Below are positions 1-8,464 of a DNA stretch of 64,000 bases, one piece after another. Numbering within the stretch: the stretch's first letter is position 1; every line of letters starts with the position of its first letter. This DNA is from Hirschia litorea. GTDB lineage: Bacteria; Pseudomonadota; Alphaproteobacteria; Caulobacterales; Hyphomonadaceae. The notes under the pieces were generated by a model. The model saw nothing but the letters and a program-made list of their open reading frames with translations. It searched no databases and was not told the DNA's origin. The position numbers and the translations under genes are program-made. The stretch covers positions 992,001 through 1,056,000 of the forward strand of contig NZ_JBHTBR010000005.1 in NCBI RefSeq assembly GCF_042665075.1, given 5' to 3'.

Positions 1-120
1 GCCTTTGATGACGTCTACAATATCCGCACCCATTAGCATTGTGCCTTGGGGTGTTGTCTCTTGTGCCCATGCGGAAGTCGTCATGAGCAGTGAAAAGGCT
101 AAAAGACGAAGAGGTTTCAA
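1..120 (-). CDS. N-terminus of an exported protein (partial)
   Basis: Only the first 40 codons lie in the window; the gene runs off the left edge. Read on the minus strand it starts at a TTG (118-120), preceded at 7 nt by AGGAG, and encodes a clear Sec signal peptide (MKPLRLLAFSLLMTTSAWA, then QETTPQG). The start lies 10 nt after the stop of the formaldehyde dehydrogenase gene, so the two are probably co-transcribed. The mature part is too short to assign a family. A periplasmic protein is all that can be said. Confidence 0.6.
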   Translation of the reverse strand, partial: MKPLRLLAFSLLMTTSAWAQETTPQGTMLMGADIVDVIKG

Positions 121-130
121 TATAAGGCTC

Positions 131-1240
131 CTAAAATATGACGACTGAACGGATGGATTTACCAGCGTGCATTAGGTCGAAGCCTTTATTTATTTCGTCC
201 AATGTCAATGTGTGAGTGATCATGGAATCGATTTCGATTTTACCGTTCATGTACCAATCCACTATTTTGGGAACATCGGTACGGCCTTTAGCGCCACCAA
301 AAGCGGAACCTTTCCATACGCGGCCCGTAACGAGTTGGAAGGGGCGGGTGGAAATTTCTTTGCCTGCTTCAGCGACACCAATAACGACAGATACACCCCA
401 ACCGCGGTGACACGCTTCAAGGGCTTGGCGCATTACGACGGTGTTGCCTGTACAATCGAATGTGTAGTCAGCGCCGCCATCAGTAAGTTCAACAAGGTGC
501 TGAACGATATCGCCTTCAATTTCGTTTGGATTGACAAAATGGGTCATGCCAAATTTGCGGCCCCATTCTTCTTTGTCATTATTGATGTCCACACCAATAA
601 TCTTGTTTGCACCAACCATGCGTGCGGCTTGCAAAACGTTTAGTCCGATACCACCAAGTCCGAAAACGATAACATTATCACCCGCTTGCACTTTAGCTGT
701 GTTGGTAACTGCGCCCACACCTGTAGTGACACCACAACCTATATAGCAGGATTTATCAAAAGGGGCGTCTGTGCGGATTTTAGCAAGTGCGATATCTGGC
801 AACACTGTGAAGTTAGAGAAGGTTGAGCAGCCCATATAGTGATAAATTGTTTGGCCTTTATAGCTGAAACGCGATGTTCCGTCTGGCATAACGCCTTTAC
901 CTTGGGTGGCGCGTATGGCTGTACACAGGTTTGTTTTACCCGACAGGCAGGATTTACATTGTCGACACTCTGGTGTGTAGAGCGGAATAACGTGGTCGCC
1001 CGGTTTTACCGATGTGACGCCTTTGCCGACCTCACGCACAATACCTGCGCCTTCGTGCCCGAGAATGGATGGGAAAAGGCCTTCGGAGTCTAGGCCATCT
1101 AGCGTGTAGGCATCTGTGTGACAGATACCAGTGGCCATAATCTCCACCAGCACTTCACCGTCTTTGGGGCCTTCAAGGTCCAGCTCTACGATTTCGAGGG
1201 GCTTTTTGGCTTCAAAAGCGACAGCGGCGCGTGTTTTCAT
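131..1240 (-). CDS. frmA: S-(hydroxymethyl)glutathione dehydrogenase / class III alcohol dehydrogenase
   Basis: Zinc-dependent, NAD-linked enzyme that oxidises S-hydroxymethylglutathione (formaldehyde plus glutathione) to S-formylglutathione in the cytoplasm. Catalytic zinc ligands appear in GICHTD and GHEGAG, the four-cysteine structural zinc site in PECRQCKSC and NLC, and the Rossmann motif as GLGGIG. The open frame extends 18 codons further upstream, but the ATG at 1238-1240 gives 369 residues, the family's usual length, and has GGAG 8 nt upstream. It follows dgoD in the same direction after a 109-nt gap that holds its own possible operator. In a galactan locus it could detoxify formaldehyde released from O-methylated galactose (inference; no P450 demethylase is in the window). 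Also known as adhC. Confidence 0.93.
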   Translation of the reverse strand: MKTRAAVAFEAKKPLEIVELDLEGPKDGEVLVEIMATGICHTDAYTLDGLDSEGLFPSILGHEGAGIVREVGKGVTSVKPGDHVIPLYTPECRQCKSCLSGKTNLCTAIRATQGKGVMPDGTSRFSYKGQTIYHYMGCSTFSNFTVLPDIALAKIRTDAPFDKSCYIGCGVTTGVGAVTNTAKVQAGDNVIVFGLGGIGLNVLQAARMVGANKIIGVDINNDKEEWGRKFGMTHFVNPNEIEGDIVQHLVELTDGGADYTFDCTGNTVVMRQALEACHRGWGVSVVIGVAEAGKEISTRPFQLVTGRVWKGSAFGGAKGRTDVPKIVDWYMNGKIEIDSMITHTLTLDEINKGFDLMHAGKSIRSVVIF

Positions 1241-1254
1241 GGTGGGGACTCCAA

Positions 1255-1279
1255 ATATTGTGTGGGATGAATACAATAT
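1255..1279 (-). promoter_or_regulatory. Inverted repeat upstream of frmA
   Basis: Arms ATATTGT (1255-1261) and ACAATAT (1273-1279) are perfectly complementary with an 11-nt spacer, 15 nt upstream of the frmA ATG. A second short palindrome, TTTGTTTACAAA (1315-1326), lies further upstream between frmA and dgoD. Their position suggests operators for independent control of frmA. The regulator is unknown; FrmR- or LacI-type proteins are possible. Confidence 0.35.
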
Positions 1280-1349
1280 AGGGAGTTTGCCCATTTAAAA
1301 CAGACAAAAGTGAATTTGTTTACAAATGCCTGTCTAGCGATTGTCTCAC

Positions 1350-2507
1350 CTACCAGTTTGTGAAAGAGCCGTCAGGCTTTTGCATCCGCGGGGCTTCCCA
1401 GAATTTAAATGCATTTGCCTTTAGGGCTTCTTCATTGACAATGACACCGTGTCCAGGAAGATCACTAATTTCAAAGAAACCAGCATTGGGAGAGGGGGCA
1501 TTTTCAAAGAATGAGCCGATGTCTGCTGTTTCTACACGGCCATAGGGCGGGACTTCATACCATGAAAAATTGGGCACAACTGCTGACATTTGCAACGTTG
1601 CGGCGGTACAAACTGGGCCAAGCGGGTCATGAGGCATAACGTCGATATAATGTGTTTCAGCCATTGCCGCGACTTTCATCGCTTCGGTGATGCCGCCAAC
1701 ATTACATACATCAATGCGTGCGAAATTGGTTAGCCCATGCTCGATAAAGGGACGGAAAATCCATTTGCTCGAAAACTCTTCACCGATCGCGAAAGGGACA
1801 TCTGTCATTTGACGCAATGTTGCGTATGCTTCAGGTGTTTCCGCGCGAATGGGCTCTTCGAGGAAGTCTAAAGTGCCTGTGGGCATCATCTGACAAAATG
1901 AGGCTGCTTCAGCAACAGATAAACGGTGATGGTAATCAATACCGATGACGATTTCATTGCCGACTTGGCGGCGTAACTCTGTCAGAATTTCCGCAGCTTC
2001 TGCTATAGATTTACGAATATCTACCGTTGAAGGGCGCTCGGTTGTGCCAAGGTCGCCAGCTGCTGTGCGTATGACGGTCCAGCCATCCTTGACGAACATT
2101 TTAGCTTCTTCGATCAAGGTTTCGTCATGTGGTTTTATTGTGGTGATGAAGCACGGGACTTTATTGCGTTGCTTGCCGCCCAATAGGCGGTGAATGGGCG
2201 CATTTAGCGCTTTACCAGCAATATCCCAAAGGGCGATATCTATTGCTGAAATAGCTGCGGTGAGTACGCGGCCACCTTCAAAATATTGGCCGCGATACAT
2301 TTCTTGCCATAAGGCACCGATTTGAGTGGCATCTTTGCCAATAAGGAATTCTTTGAAATGGTTCACGGCACCGGCCACGGCGAGTTCACGGCTAGAGAGG
2401 CCAGATTCACCCCATCCGAAAATGCCAGCGTCTGTTTCCACCTTCACCATGCATAAATTGCGGTGACCTACCCAAGCAGGATATGCTTTAACATCCGTGA
2501 TTTTCAT
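1350..2507 (-). CDS. dgoD: D-galactonate dehydratase (enolase superfamily)
   Basis: Dehydrates D-galactonate to 2-dehydro-3-deoxygalactonate. The 385-residue protein aligns well with E. coli DgoD from memory. The N-terminal capping domain (about 1-115) has the GWGE motif. The barrel carries magnesium ligands Asp191 (DYHHR), Glu217 (LEEP) and Glu243 (GEE). The two histidines expected for the galactonate subgroup are His193 and His293 (MPHDPLGP). The gene is third in the dgoK-dgoA-dgoD operon with 25-nt gaps. Alternatives in the same superfamily, such as gluconate or anhydrogalactonate-acting enzymes, cannot be fully excluded, but the dgoA/dgoK neighbours favour galactonate. Confidence 0.88.
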   Translation of the reverse strand: MKITDVKAYPAWVGHRNLCMVKVETDAGIFGWGESGLSSRELAVAGAVNHFKEFLIGKDATQIGALWQEMYRGQYFEGGRVLTAAISAIDIALWDIAGKALNAPIHRLLGGKQRNKVPCFITTIKPHDETLIEEAKMFVKDGWTVIRTAAGDLGTTERPSTVDIRKSIAEAAEILTELRRQVGNEIVIGIDYHHRLSVAEAASFCQMMPTGTLDFLEEPIRAETPEAYATLRQMTDVPFAIGEEFSSKWIFRPFIEHGLTNFARIDVCNVGGITEAMKVAAMAETHYIDVMPHDPLGPVCTAATLQMSAVVPNFSWYEVPPYGRVETADIGSFFENAPSPNAGFFEISDLPGHGVIVNEEALKANAFKFWEAPRMQKPDGSFTNW

Positions 2508-2532
2508 AGAAATAACCTTATTTTATAGTGCG

Positions 2533-3141
2533 TTAAAGTGCTGCTACAAGTTTTGCTGCTTTGGCATCAACAGCTTCGGCGCTGTCGCCAGCTTTGTACA
2601 ATTCGGAAGCTATTCCAAAGCCGACACAGCCTGCTTGTGTCCATTCTGCCATGTTAGAAGCTCCCACACCGCCAACTGCGAGAAGTTTTGTTTCGGGTGG
2701 CAATACCGCAGAAATGGCTTTGACGTGCCCGACACCATAAGTGCTGGCAGGGAAGATCTTGAGGTGTGTTGCCCCTGCGTGTACGGCGGTGAAGGCATCT
2801 GTTATGGTCGCGATACCCGGTGTGACATCCATGTTCAGGGCGAGTGCTGCTTTGATGACGTCTGCGTTGGTGTTGGGTGTCACGATGATGCGACCGCCTG
2901 CATCATAAACTTTCTGAACGTCTTCTGGAAAGACAACTGTGCCAGCCCCAACAAGGCAATCATCGGGCAATGTGTCTGCAAGTATTTTGATGCTGTCAAA
3001 CGGCTTTGGGGAGTTGAGCGGAACTTCGATACAACGCAGTCCGCGTGCATAGAGCACCTTGCCAATGGCTTCAGCTTCTTCTGGTTTAATCCCGCGAAGG
3101 ATGGCGATAAGAGGGATGCCCTCAAGAATTTTCGATAACAT
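2533..3141 (-). CDS. dgoA: 2-dehydro-3-deoxy-6-phosphogalactonate aldolase
   Basis: Class I aldolase of the KDPG/KHG family that cleaves 2-dehydro-3-deoxy-6-phosphogalactonate to pyruvate and D-glyceraldehyde-3-phosphate. The Schiff-base lysine is Lys128 in HLKIFP, and the family's Glu (IEVPL, residue 39) and Arg (LRG, residue 16) are present. The PLNSP segment resembles DgoA more than the KDPG aldolase Eda. At 202 residues it is full length. An AAAGGA ribosome-binding site precedes the ATG. Operon position between dgoK and dgoD agrees with the assignment. Confidence 0.92.
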   Translation of the reverse strand: MLSKILEGIPLIAILRGIKPEEAEAIGKVLYARGLRCIEVPLNSPKPFDSIKILADTLPDDCLVGAGTVVFPEDVQKVYDAGGRIIVTPNTNADVIKAALALNMDVTPGIATITDAFTAVHAGATHLKIFPASTYGVGHVKAISAVLPPETKLLAVGGVGASNMAEWTQAGCVGFGIASELYKAGDSAEAVDAKAAKLVAAL

Positions 3142-3165
3142 TATGTCGTCCTTTAAAACTGGGCG

Positions 3166-4086
3166 TTAGACTGCAAGGAAGCCGGAATAAATGGCGTCAT
3201 TTCCATCTGTGAAATTGCAAGTGTGACCTAGGTTTTCGATCGCAAGCGCGTATTTGTCACCTAAAGCTGGGTCTCCGATAACTTCGACGATCACATTGGG
3301 TTTGGCGCAATTATCAATGGCAGTTTTCACATCGGACCCAATTAGTAGTCCGGAAAGAAAGCTCGCTGGATCTCCCAATTCATCAGGGTTTGTGATGTAG
3401 CGGGTGCGTGTAGAAAAGAGAATGTGCAGCAGGCCATTGGGTTGCTGGTCGGCAAGTTTGGCACCTTTTAGAAAGCTTGCATTCTGAAACCCCGTGGCTG
3501 TTTCTGATGTTAACTTCGGAACCAAAATGCTGTGATCTTTCAAAATAGCGAATAACTCTCCCGTGAGGGATGTTGCGAAAGATTCAAGACGTCCATCCTG
3601 TAAACGTGCCCATTTGGTGTGCGTACCGGGTAGGCAAATGAGCCTGTCTTCGTGTGAGACATCAGGGTGGCCAGCCATCCATCCTAGAATTTGCAGTTCC
3701 TCACCGCGCATTAGATCGGGTTGGCCCATTGCATTCGTACCACGCGCGCCGGGCAGAATTGTAATTGTGTGGCCGTTTTCCTCAAATTTCGTTGCAAGAG
3801 AGCGTAATTCGCTCAGCTCAGCGGGGCAGGTGAGATAAGGCGTTGATTTCCAGCCAATGTTGGAGCCAACCATTCCGGCCATGACAATATCGAGTTTGCC
3901 ATATTGTTCGACCCAAGGTGCGATAGCGTCAAACAGTGTGTCTGCGACAGGTTTTTTTAGCTTCGCAATACCGTCAGAAAACACCAGTTCGTCTTTAGTC
4001 GGGGCGGGTTTGTTGGGGGCGCATAGCATGGCGCGCATTCGACTGGTTCCCCAGTCCACACCAATAAAAGGACGGTCTGTCGTCAT
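3166..4086 (-). CDS. dgoK: 2-dehydro-3-deoxygalactonokinase
   Basis: Phosphorylates 2-dehydro-3-deoxygalactonate with ATP, the step before DgoA. The N-terminal phosphate-1 motif of the actin-like kinase fold is visible (GVDWGTSRMRA, residues 9-19), and the glycine-rich MAGMVGSNIGW and the ADP-binding LPGTHTKWA follow as in DgoK proteins. At 306 residues it has normal length. It is the first gene of the operon; AGGAG lies 7 nt before the ATG. The 353-bp region upstream separates it from the divergent sugar transporter and carries repeats that may be operators. Confidence 0.92.
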   Translation of the reverse strand: MTTDRPFIGVDWGTSRMRAMLCAPNKPAPTKDELVFSDGIAKLKKPVADTLFDAIAPWVEQYGKLDIVMAGMVGSNIGWKSTPYLTCPAELSELRSLATKFEENGHTITILPGARGTNAMGQPDLMRGEELQILGWMAGHPDVSHEDRLICLPGTHTKWARLQDGRLESFATSLTGELFAILKDHSILVPKLTSETATGFQNASFLKGAKLADQQPNGLLHILFSTRTRYITNPDELGDPASFLSGLLIGSDVKTAIDNCAKPNVIVEVIGDPALGDKYALAIENLGHTCNFTDGNDAIYSGFLAV

Positions 4087-4439
4087 GAGGGGGCTCCTAC
4101 GGTTTGGGTATTTATATGCTAATTAGGTGTTGTTGCATTTTGCCTAATGTTGAGCAAGTGAGATTAATCTAATGTTGTATCGCCCCAAATGGCTTAAAGA
4201 TAATATGTTTGCATAAATATAATGAGAATGCTACTGTAATGCAAAGCCTAGAGCAAAAAAGATAATGGGGTATCTGCGCTTCACATTGAAAAGCAGATTA
4301 GCATGGAAACGGGCATACGCATAAGGGCTGAGTTCTTTTATGTCTTGCAATCAATCACCTCATATCATTTGCGAATCTGGCGCGTGCCCTTCAGGCGCAT
4401 AATTTGAATTTGCATATGCACATCGTGCCAAGAGTATGA
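4087..4439. promoter_or_regulatory. Divergent control region between dgoK and the sugar MFS gene
   Basis: No gene is seen here. A direct repeat CTAATGTTG occurs at 4144-4152 and 4169-4177, exactly 25 bp apart. An inverted repeat ATTAGG/CCTAAT (4122-4127 and 4143-4148) overlaps the first copy. These sit where the dgoK promoter is expected and could bind the locus GntR regulator (8465-9211) or another protein. No promoter hexamers were assigned with confidence. Confidence 0.4.
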
Positions 4440-6008
4440 TTGGAAATTGAGTTGCTGAACACCGCTACCGACAGAAATGTCACTTTATATGCGATCATTG
4501 CCGCTTTTGGCGGGTTCGTTTTTGGATTGGATATCGTAAATCTTTCTGGAGCAATCCGATTTGTAAGTTCCCAATTTGAATTAAATGAAGTTCAAATCGG
4601 GTTAGTGGGTAGTAGTGCTATCATTGGAGTGTTGATTGCGCTCTTATTTACCGGCCCATTGTGTGACTGGCTGGGGCGGCGTGCGGTTCTACTCGTTATT
4701 GCGAGTCTATACTCTTTATCTTCTATAATCTCGGCGACGGCCATTAGTTTTGAAATGCTGGTATTTGGTCGGATGATTGGTGGGCTCGCGTTTGCGTCCC
4801 TCACAGTGTCGGCGATGTATATTGGGGAAATTGCTCCTAAAGAGAAGCGAGGAAGCTTTGTTGGTATTCAGCAGCTAATGATCGCGATAGGCACACTGGT
4901 CGCTTTCTTGGTCAATTATTTTCTCGTTCAAGCAATGGACACATCCTCATGGCTGAATAATGAAAATATCTGGCGCGTTATGCTGGGATCAGAGCTTGTT
5001 GCGAATGTAATTTGGGTTTCCGCACTACTGATTATCCCGCGCTCACCCCGCTGGTTGTTGAAGAAGGGGTTTGTAGACGAGGCGCGCGATGTGCTCGCCA
5101 GAACAATTTCATCAGATGAGATTGAAACAACCGTCTCTGAGGTAAAGGAAAGCCTTGATGAAGATGGCAAGAATGGATTGAAAGAGCAGATCGGTATTCT
5201 GTTTAGTAAGCGTATGGTGTGGGTGCTAGCGATTGCGATCGTTTACGCGATTACGCAGGGCGCATCAGGCATGAATGCTGTGAATGCGTTTGCGCCGCAA
5301 GTATTTGAGCAAGTGGGCATGGGCCTGAAAGATACATTCAAACAAACGATTGGTATTGGTTTGATTGGTGTGATCGGGGCTGTTTTGTCGATCATGTTTA
5401 TTGAAAAAATTGGTCGCCGTTTGCTAACAATAGGTGGGCTTGTACTAATCGTCATTGCGCATGGACTTAGCTGGTATAGCTTTAGCACTGCGACTTACAA
5501 TCTGGATGAAGCCGCCATTGTGGCCATAGAGGAGCAGGGTGTTGATGCATCCAAATTATCTCAGTTTGTCGGGACAGTATATGATACGGATGTCGCGCTG
5601 AAGGCGGACTTGTCTCAAGTGTATGATTTAAAAGAAATACCATTGGTAAGTGGTACAATTATCAACGAAACAATTACGATAAATGCGACCTTCGTTTTGA
5701 TCGGTATATTCTTGTTCTTGGGTGCGTTCTTCTTGACTATTGGGCCGATAATGTGGGTCGTGTTTTCTGAGATATTTGCCAATAATGTGCGTGCTGTTGC
5801 TATTCCGTTTGTGGCATTGATTCAGAGTATTTCTGCTGTCGCTATTCAGCAATTATTCCCATGGCAATTAAAGAATATGGGGGCTGCCGATATTTTCTTT
5901 AGTTATGGCCTAGTTGCGCTGGTGGGAGGGGTGATCTTGTTTTTCATTCTTCCCGAGACCAAAGGGAAATCTCTTGAGGAGATTGAGGATCAATTGGTTA
6001 AATCCTGA
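4440..6008 (+). CDS. Sugar porter family MFS transporter (probable galactose/H+ symporter)
   Basis: Twelve-helix sugar porter of the inner membrane. Family signatures are present: DWLGRR after helix 2, PRSPRWLLKKG before the central loop, and PETKGKSLEEIE after helix 12. Between helices 9 and 10 there is an unusual insertion of about 60 acidic residues (VAIEEQGVDASKL and on), which likely faces the periplasm and is absent from E. coli GalP or XylE. The frame starts at TTG 4440 directly after an in-frame stop; TTG 4452 is the alternative. Both have only weak ribosome-binding sites. The neighbours point to D-galactose or a related monosaccharide as substrate (inference). Confidence 0.85.
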   Translation: MEIELLNTATDRNVTLYAIIAAFGGFVFGLDIVNLSGAIRFVSSQFELNEVQIGLVGSSAIIGVLIALLFTGPLCDWLGRRAVLLVIASLYSLSSIISATAISFEMLVFGRMIGGLAFASLTVSAMYIGEIAPKEKRGSFVGIQQLMIAIGTLVAFLVNYFLVQAMDTSSWLNNENIWRVMLGSELVANVIWVSALLIIPRSPRWLLKKGFVDEARDVLARTISSDEIETTVSEVKESLDEDGKNGLKEQIGILFSKRMVWVLAIAIVYAITQGASGMNAVNAFAPQVFEQVGMGLKDTFKQTIGIGLIGVIGAVLSIMFIEKIGRRLLTIGGLVLIVIAHGLSWYSFSTATYNLDEAAIVAIEEQGVDASKLSQFVGTVYDTDVALKADLSQVYDLKEIPLVSGTIINETITINATFVLIGIFLFLGAFFLTIGPIMWVVFSEIFANNVRAVAIPFVALIQSISAVAIQQLFPWQLKNMGAADIFFSYGLVALVGGVILFFILPETKGKSLEEIEDQLVKS

Positions 6009-6033
6009 TACCGAATTTATACAGATTTTGGAG

Positions 6034-6070
6034 ATGCTCAAAGCTTAGGTTTTGAGCATTTCGTCTTTTT
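6034..6070 (+). terminator. Hairpin with T-tract after the sugar transporter gene
   Basis: Arms ATGCTCAAA (6034-6042) and TTTGAGCAT (6051-6059) form a 9-bp stem with an 8-nt loop, followed by TTCGTCTTTTT. It lies between the transporter and the SDR gene 38 bp downstream, so it may terminate or attenuate transcription into the SDR gene. Confidence 0.7.
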
Positions 6071-6107
6071 GATTAGTCTGAAGCGTAAGTAGATAAAGAG
6101 AAATATT

Positions 6108-6887
6108 ATGCCTGCCAGTTTAGAAAACCAAATTGCTATTGTTACCGGCGGAGCTGACGGTATTGGGCGTGCGATTGTGGAGCTGTTTTGCAAACAGGGC
6201 GCAAAAGTGTGCGTGGCGGATGTGAATGAATCCTTCGGTGAAGCGCTTGTGGTGCAATTACGGGAGAAGGGGCATGAAGCTGTTTTTGCGAAAACAGATA
6301 TTGTTTCCTCTGAATCGGTCGCCGCGATGGTTAAAAAGACCGTTGAGACCTTGGGTGAGCCAACTATTCTAATCAATAATGCAGGCGTGATCTGGGAAAA
6401 TAAAGATCTATTGGAAACGACGCAGGCACAATGGAATAAAAGCTTTGGTGTCAATGTCGAAGGTATGTGGAATTGCGCACGTGAAGTCCTGCCTTATATG
6501 AAGAAGGCGCGTGGCGGCAGCATTGTGAATGTGGGGTCTGTGCATGGCTTTAAGATTGTGCGCGGGCATTTTCCTTACGCAGTAACCAAGCATGCTGTGA
6601 ATGGCCTTACTAAGAATTTGGCTGTGGAATATGGTGATTATAATATCCGCGTAAATGCGCTTGTGCCGGGAATGATTGAAACGCCGAACGCATTTAAGTG
6701 GTGGGATAGCATGCCGGACCCAGTTGCGGGACGAAAAGCAATAGCGGATTTGCATCCGTTAAGACGCAATGGAAGCCTAGAAGAAATAGCTTATCCAGCT
6801 TTGTTTTTAGCTGGACCAGAATCAAGCTTTATGACGGGGCAAAGCTTGATTGTAGATGGTGGCCGTACCTGCGTTTATCACGATTAA
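6108..6887 (+). CDS. Short-chain dehydrogenase, probable D-galactose 1-dehydrogenase
   Basis: Classical SDR of 259 residues. It has the cofactor motif TGGADGIG, the NNAG motif, the catalytic serine in VGSVHG, and Tyr and Lys in YAVTK. The acidic AD at the end of beta-2 (CVADVN) suggests NAD rather than NADP. In this cluster, with a lactonase and the complete galactonate pathway but no other galactose dehydrogenase, the simplest role is oxidation of D-galactose (or a sugar derived from it) to the lactone. This is inference from context; SDR substrate cannot be read from sequence. The gene is in the same direction as the transporter and ends before a strong bidirectional terminator. Confidence 0.8.
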   Translation: MPASLENQIAIVTGGADGIGRAIVELFCKQGAKVCVADVNESFGEALVVQLREKGHEAVFAKTDIVSSESVAAMVKKTVETLGEPTILINNAGVIWENKDLLETTQAQWNKSFGVNVEGMWNCAREVLPYMKKARGGSIVNVGSVHGFKIVRGHFPYAVTKHAVNGLTKNLAVEYGDYNIRVNALVPGMIETPNAFKWWDSMPDPVAGRKAIADLHPLRRNGSLEEIAYPALFLAGPESSFMTGQSLIVDGGRTCVYHD

Positions 6888-6907
6888 GCACTCCTCTTTA
6901 AAGGAAT

Positions 6908-6948
6908 AAAAAAGGGCTTGCAGTTTACATATCTGCAAGCCCTTTTTC
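6908..6948. terminator. Bidirectional rho-independent terminator
   Basis: A 15-bp perfect stem, AAAAGGGCTTGCAG with its complement (6909-6923 and 6933-6947) and a 9-nt loop, has A-runs on one side and T-runs on the other. It lies between the convergent SDR (+) and sulfatase (-) genes and can serve both. Confidence 0.92.
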
Positions 6949-6963
6949 TTGTGCTAATTCAGT

Positions 6964-8394
6964 TTACTGGTTTGGGCTTGCCGGTGGTTTCCTATATGTA
7001 TCCATGCGGTCAATGTCGTATTTTTCAAATTTTTGCTGGAGCGTCCAAAGTGGACGTTCATGAGTGAGCTCCCATTCATATATTTTCTTATAGAGCTCTT
7101 TGACTTTTTCAGGATGTGCATCGGCGAGATTGTTCTGCTCTGCGATATCGTTTTCGATATTGTACAATTCAGCAGGACGGTCAGGCATGCGAATAAGTTT
7201 CCAGTCGCCATCTCTGACGGCTGCACGTACATCCTTTTTCCAAAATAACGTCTGGTGCGGGCGTGTTTTGTTTTTGCCGGTGATGTAAGGCAGGATGTCG
7301 ACACCGTCGGTTTTTTCGATGCTAGATGCGTCGCCGCCACCTGCTGCGAAAAATGTTGGTACAAGGTCCATCGTGCTGACAGGGTAGTTGTAAGTGCTAC
7401 CGGCTTTGATTTTTTGCGGCCAACTCGCCAAGAATGGCATACGGATACCGCCTTCAAGGTGGTTGGATTTCGTGCCGCTTAGGGGGTAGTTATTGGAAGC
7501 GTTTTTGTCTGTCGGGCCGCCATTATCATTGGTGAACACAATGAGCGTATTCTCTGAAAGGCCCAAGCTTTCAAGCTTGTCGACAACAGTTCCAACAGCG
7601 CGGTCCATTGCGAGTGTCATTGCAGCAACTTTTTGGCGGTGGCCTTCAAGTTGTGGAAATTGTGCAAGGTCTTCTGGCTTTGCGTCCATTGGGGTGTGAA
7701 CAGCGTTGAACGAAAGCATAAAAAAGAAAGGTTGATCTTGGTTGCGATCAATAAATGCTGCTGCTTCCTCGCCGAGTGTATCAGTGAGGTAACCTTCGTG
7801 TTCTTCAAAATGCCCCATATTGCGCTCAAGGCGTTGGTCATGCTGGGCCGGTTTTTTATCATAGGGAAAATAGCTGCGGTCTCCGCCACGGAAGCCATAA
7901 AATTCATCAAAACCACGATTTAGAGGGTGGTAACGGTCAGCATCACCCAAGTGCCATTTACCAAAAATTGCTGTTTTATAACCGAGCGATTTTAGGCGAT
8001 CTGCCATTGTGACTTCAGTTGTTGGCAGTCCCATTTCATCCCCCAATAATTTGGAAGAGGGGCTCATATATCCTGGCACGTTGATTTCTTGGTAGCCAAA
8101 TTTTTGCTGATAGCGTCCGGTCATCAAGCCTGCGCGTGAAGGTCCGCATGTTGAATCAGTGACGTAACCTTGTGAGAAAACGACGCCTTGCTCTGCGAGT
8201 TTATCAAGGTTTGGGGTTTTCATAAGGCTGCTGCCTTGAAAACCAAAATCTGCATAGCCAGCATCATCCGAGAAGAGGAGGACTATATTTGGTTGCTTGC
8301 CCGATATGTCTGTCTTCTGGCTTGTGTCTGTTTGTGCGCAGGCTGTTATGGGTAAAAACAAAGCCAGAAGGAAGAGAGGTAGTTTTAATTTCAT
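6964..8394 (-). CDS. S1-family sulfatase, lipoprotein
   Basis: Type I sulfatase of 476 residues that removes sulfate esters from a glycan. The formylglycine site is CGPSR (Cys83, in STCGPSRAGLMTGR), fitting the C-x-P-S-R rule for activation by formylglycine-generating enzyme. Metal ligands appear in LLFSDDAGYADFG and in FTNDNGG. The signal peptide ends in the lipobox ITAC (Cys19), so the protein is likely anchored to a membrane and periplasmic. It is the last gene of the SMP-30/GntR/sulfatase group. Substrate and S1 subfamily are not assigned. It is the first of three sulfatases in the locus. Confidence 0.92.
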   Translation of the reverse strand: MKLKLPLFLLALFLPITACAQTDTSQKTDISGKQPNIVLLFSDDAGYADFGFQGSSLMKTPNLDKLAEQGVVFSQGYVTDSTCGPSRAGLMTGRYQQKFGYQEINVPGYMSPSSKLLGDEMGLPTTEVTMADRLKSLGYKTAIFGKWHLGDADRYHPLNRGFDEFYGFRGGDRSYFPYDKKPAQHDQRLERNMGHFEEHEGYLTDTLGEEAAAFIDRNQDQPFFFMLSFNAVHTPMDAKPEDLAQFPQLEGHRQKVAAMTLAMDRAVGTVVDKLESLGLSENTLIVFTNDNGGPTDKNASNNYPLSGTKSNHLEGGIRMPFLASWPQKIKAGSTYNYPVSTMDLVPTFFAAGGGDASSIEKTDGVDILPYITGKNKTRPHQTLFWKKDVRAAVRDGDWKLIRMPDRPAELYNIENDIAEQNNLADAHPEKVKELYKKIYEWELTHERPLWTLQQKFEKYDIDRMDTYRKPPASPNQ

Positions 8395-8464
8395 AGTTCG
8401 GGACTTTCGATTGAAATCGTTTTGCCGCTAAATATGAGATAGCGGCCTTACGATTGGCTCAGGT

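Noticed and set aside
212..643. 143-codon plus-strand frame across frmA
   Set aside because: It is the antisense shadow of a well-supported enzyme gene.
1315..1326. TTTGTTTACAAA as a fourth site of the LacI regulon
   Set aside because: It has a TTTACA half-site but lacks the central CG of the other three, so it is mentioned only as a possible frmA operator.
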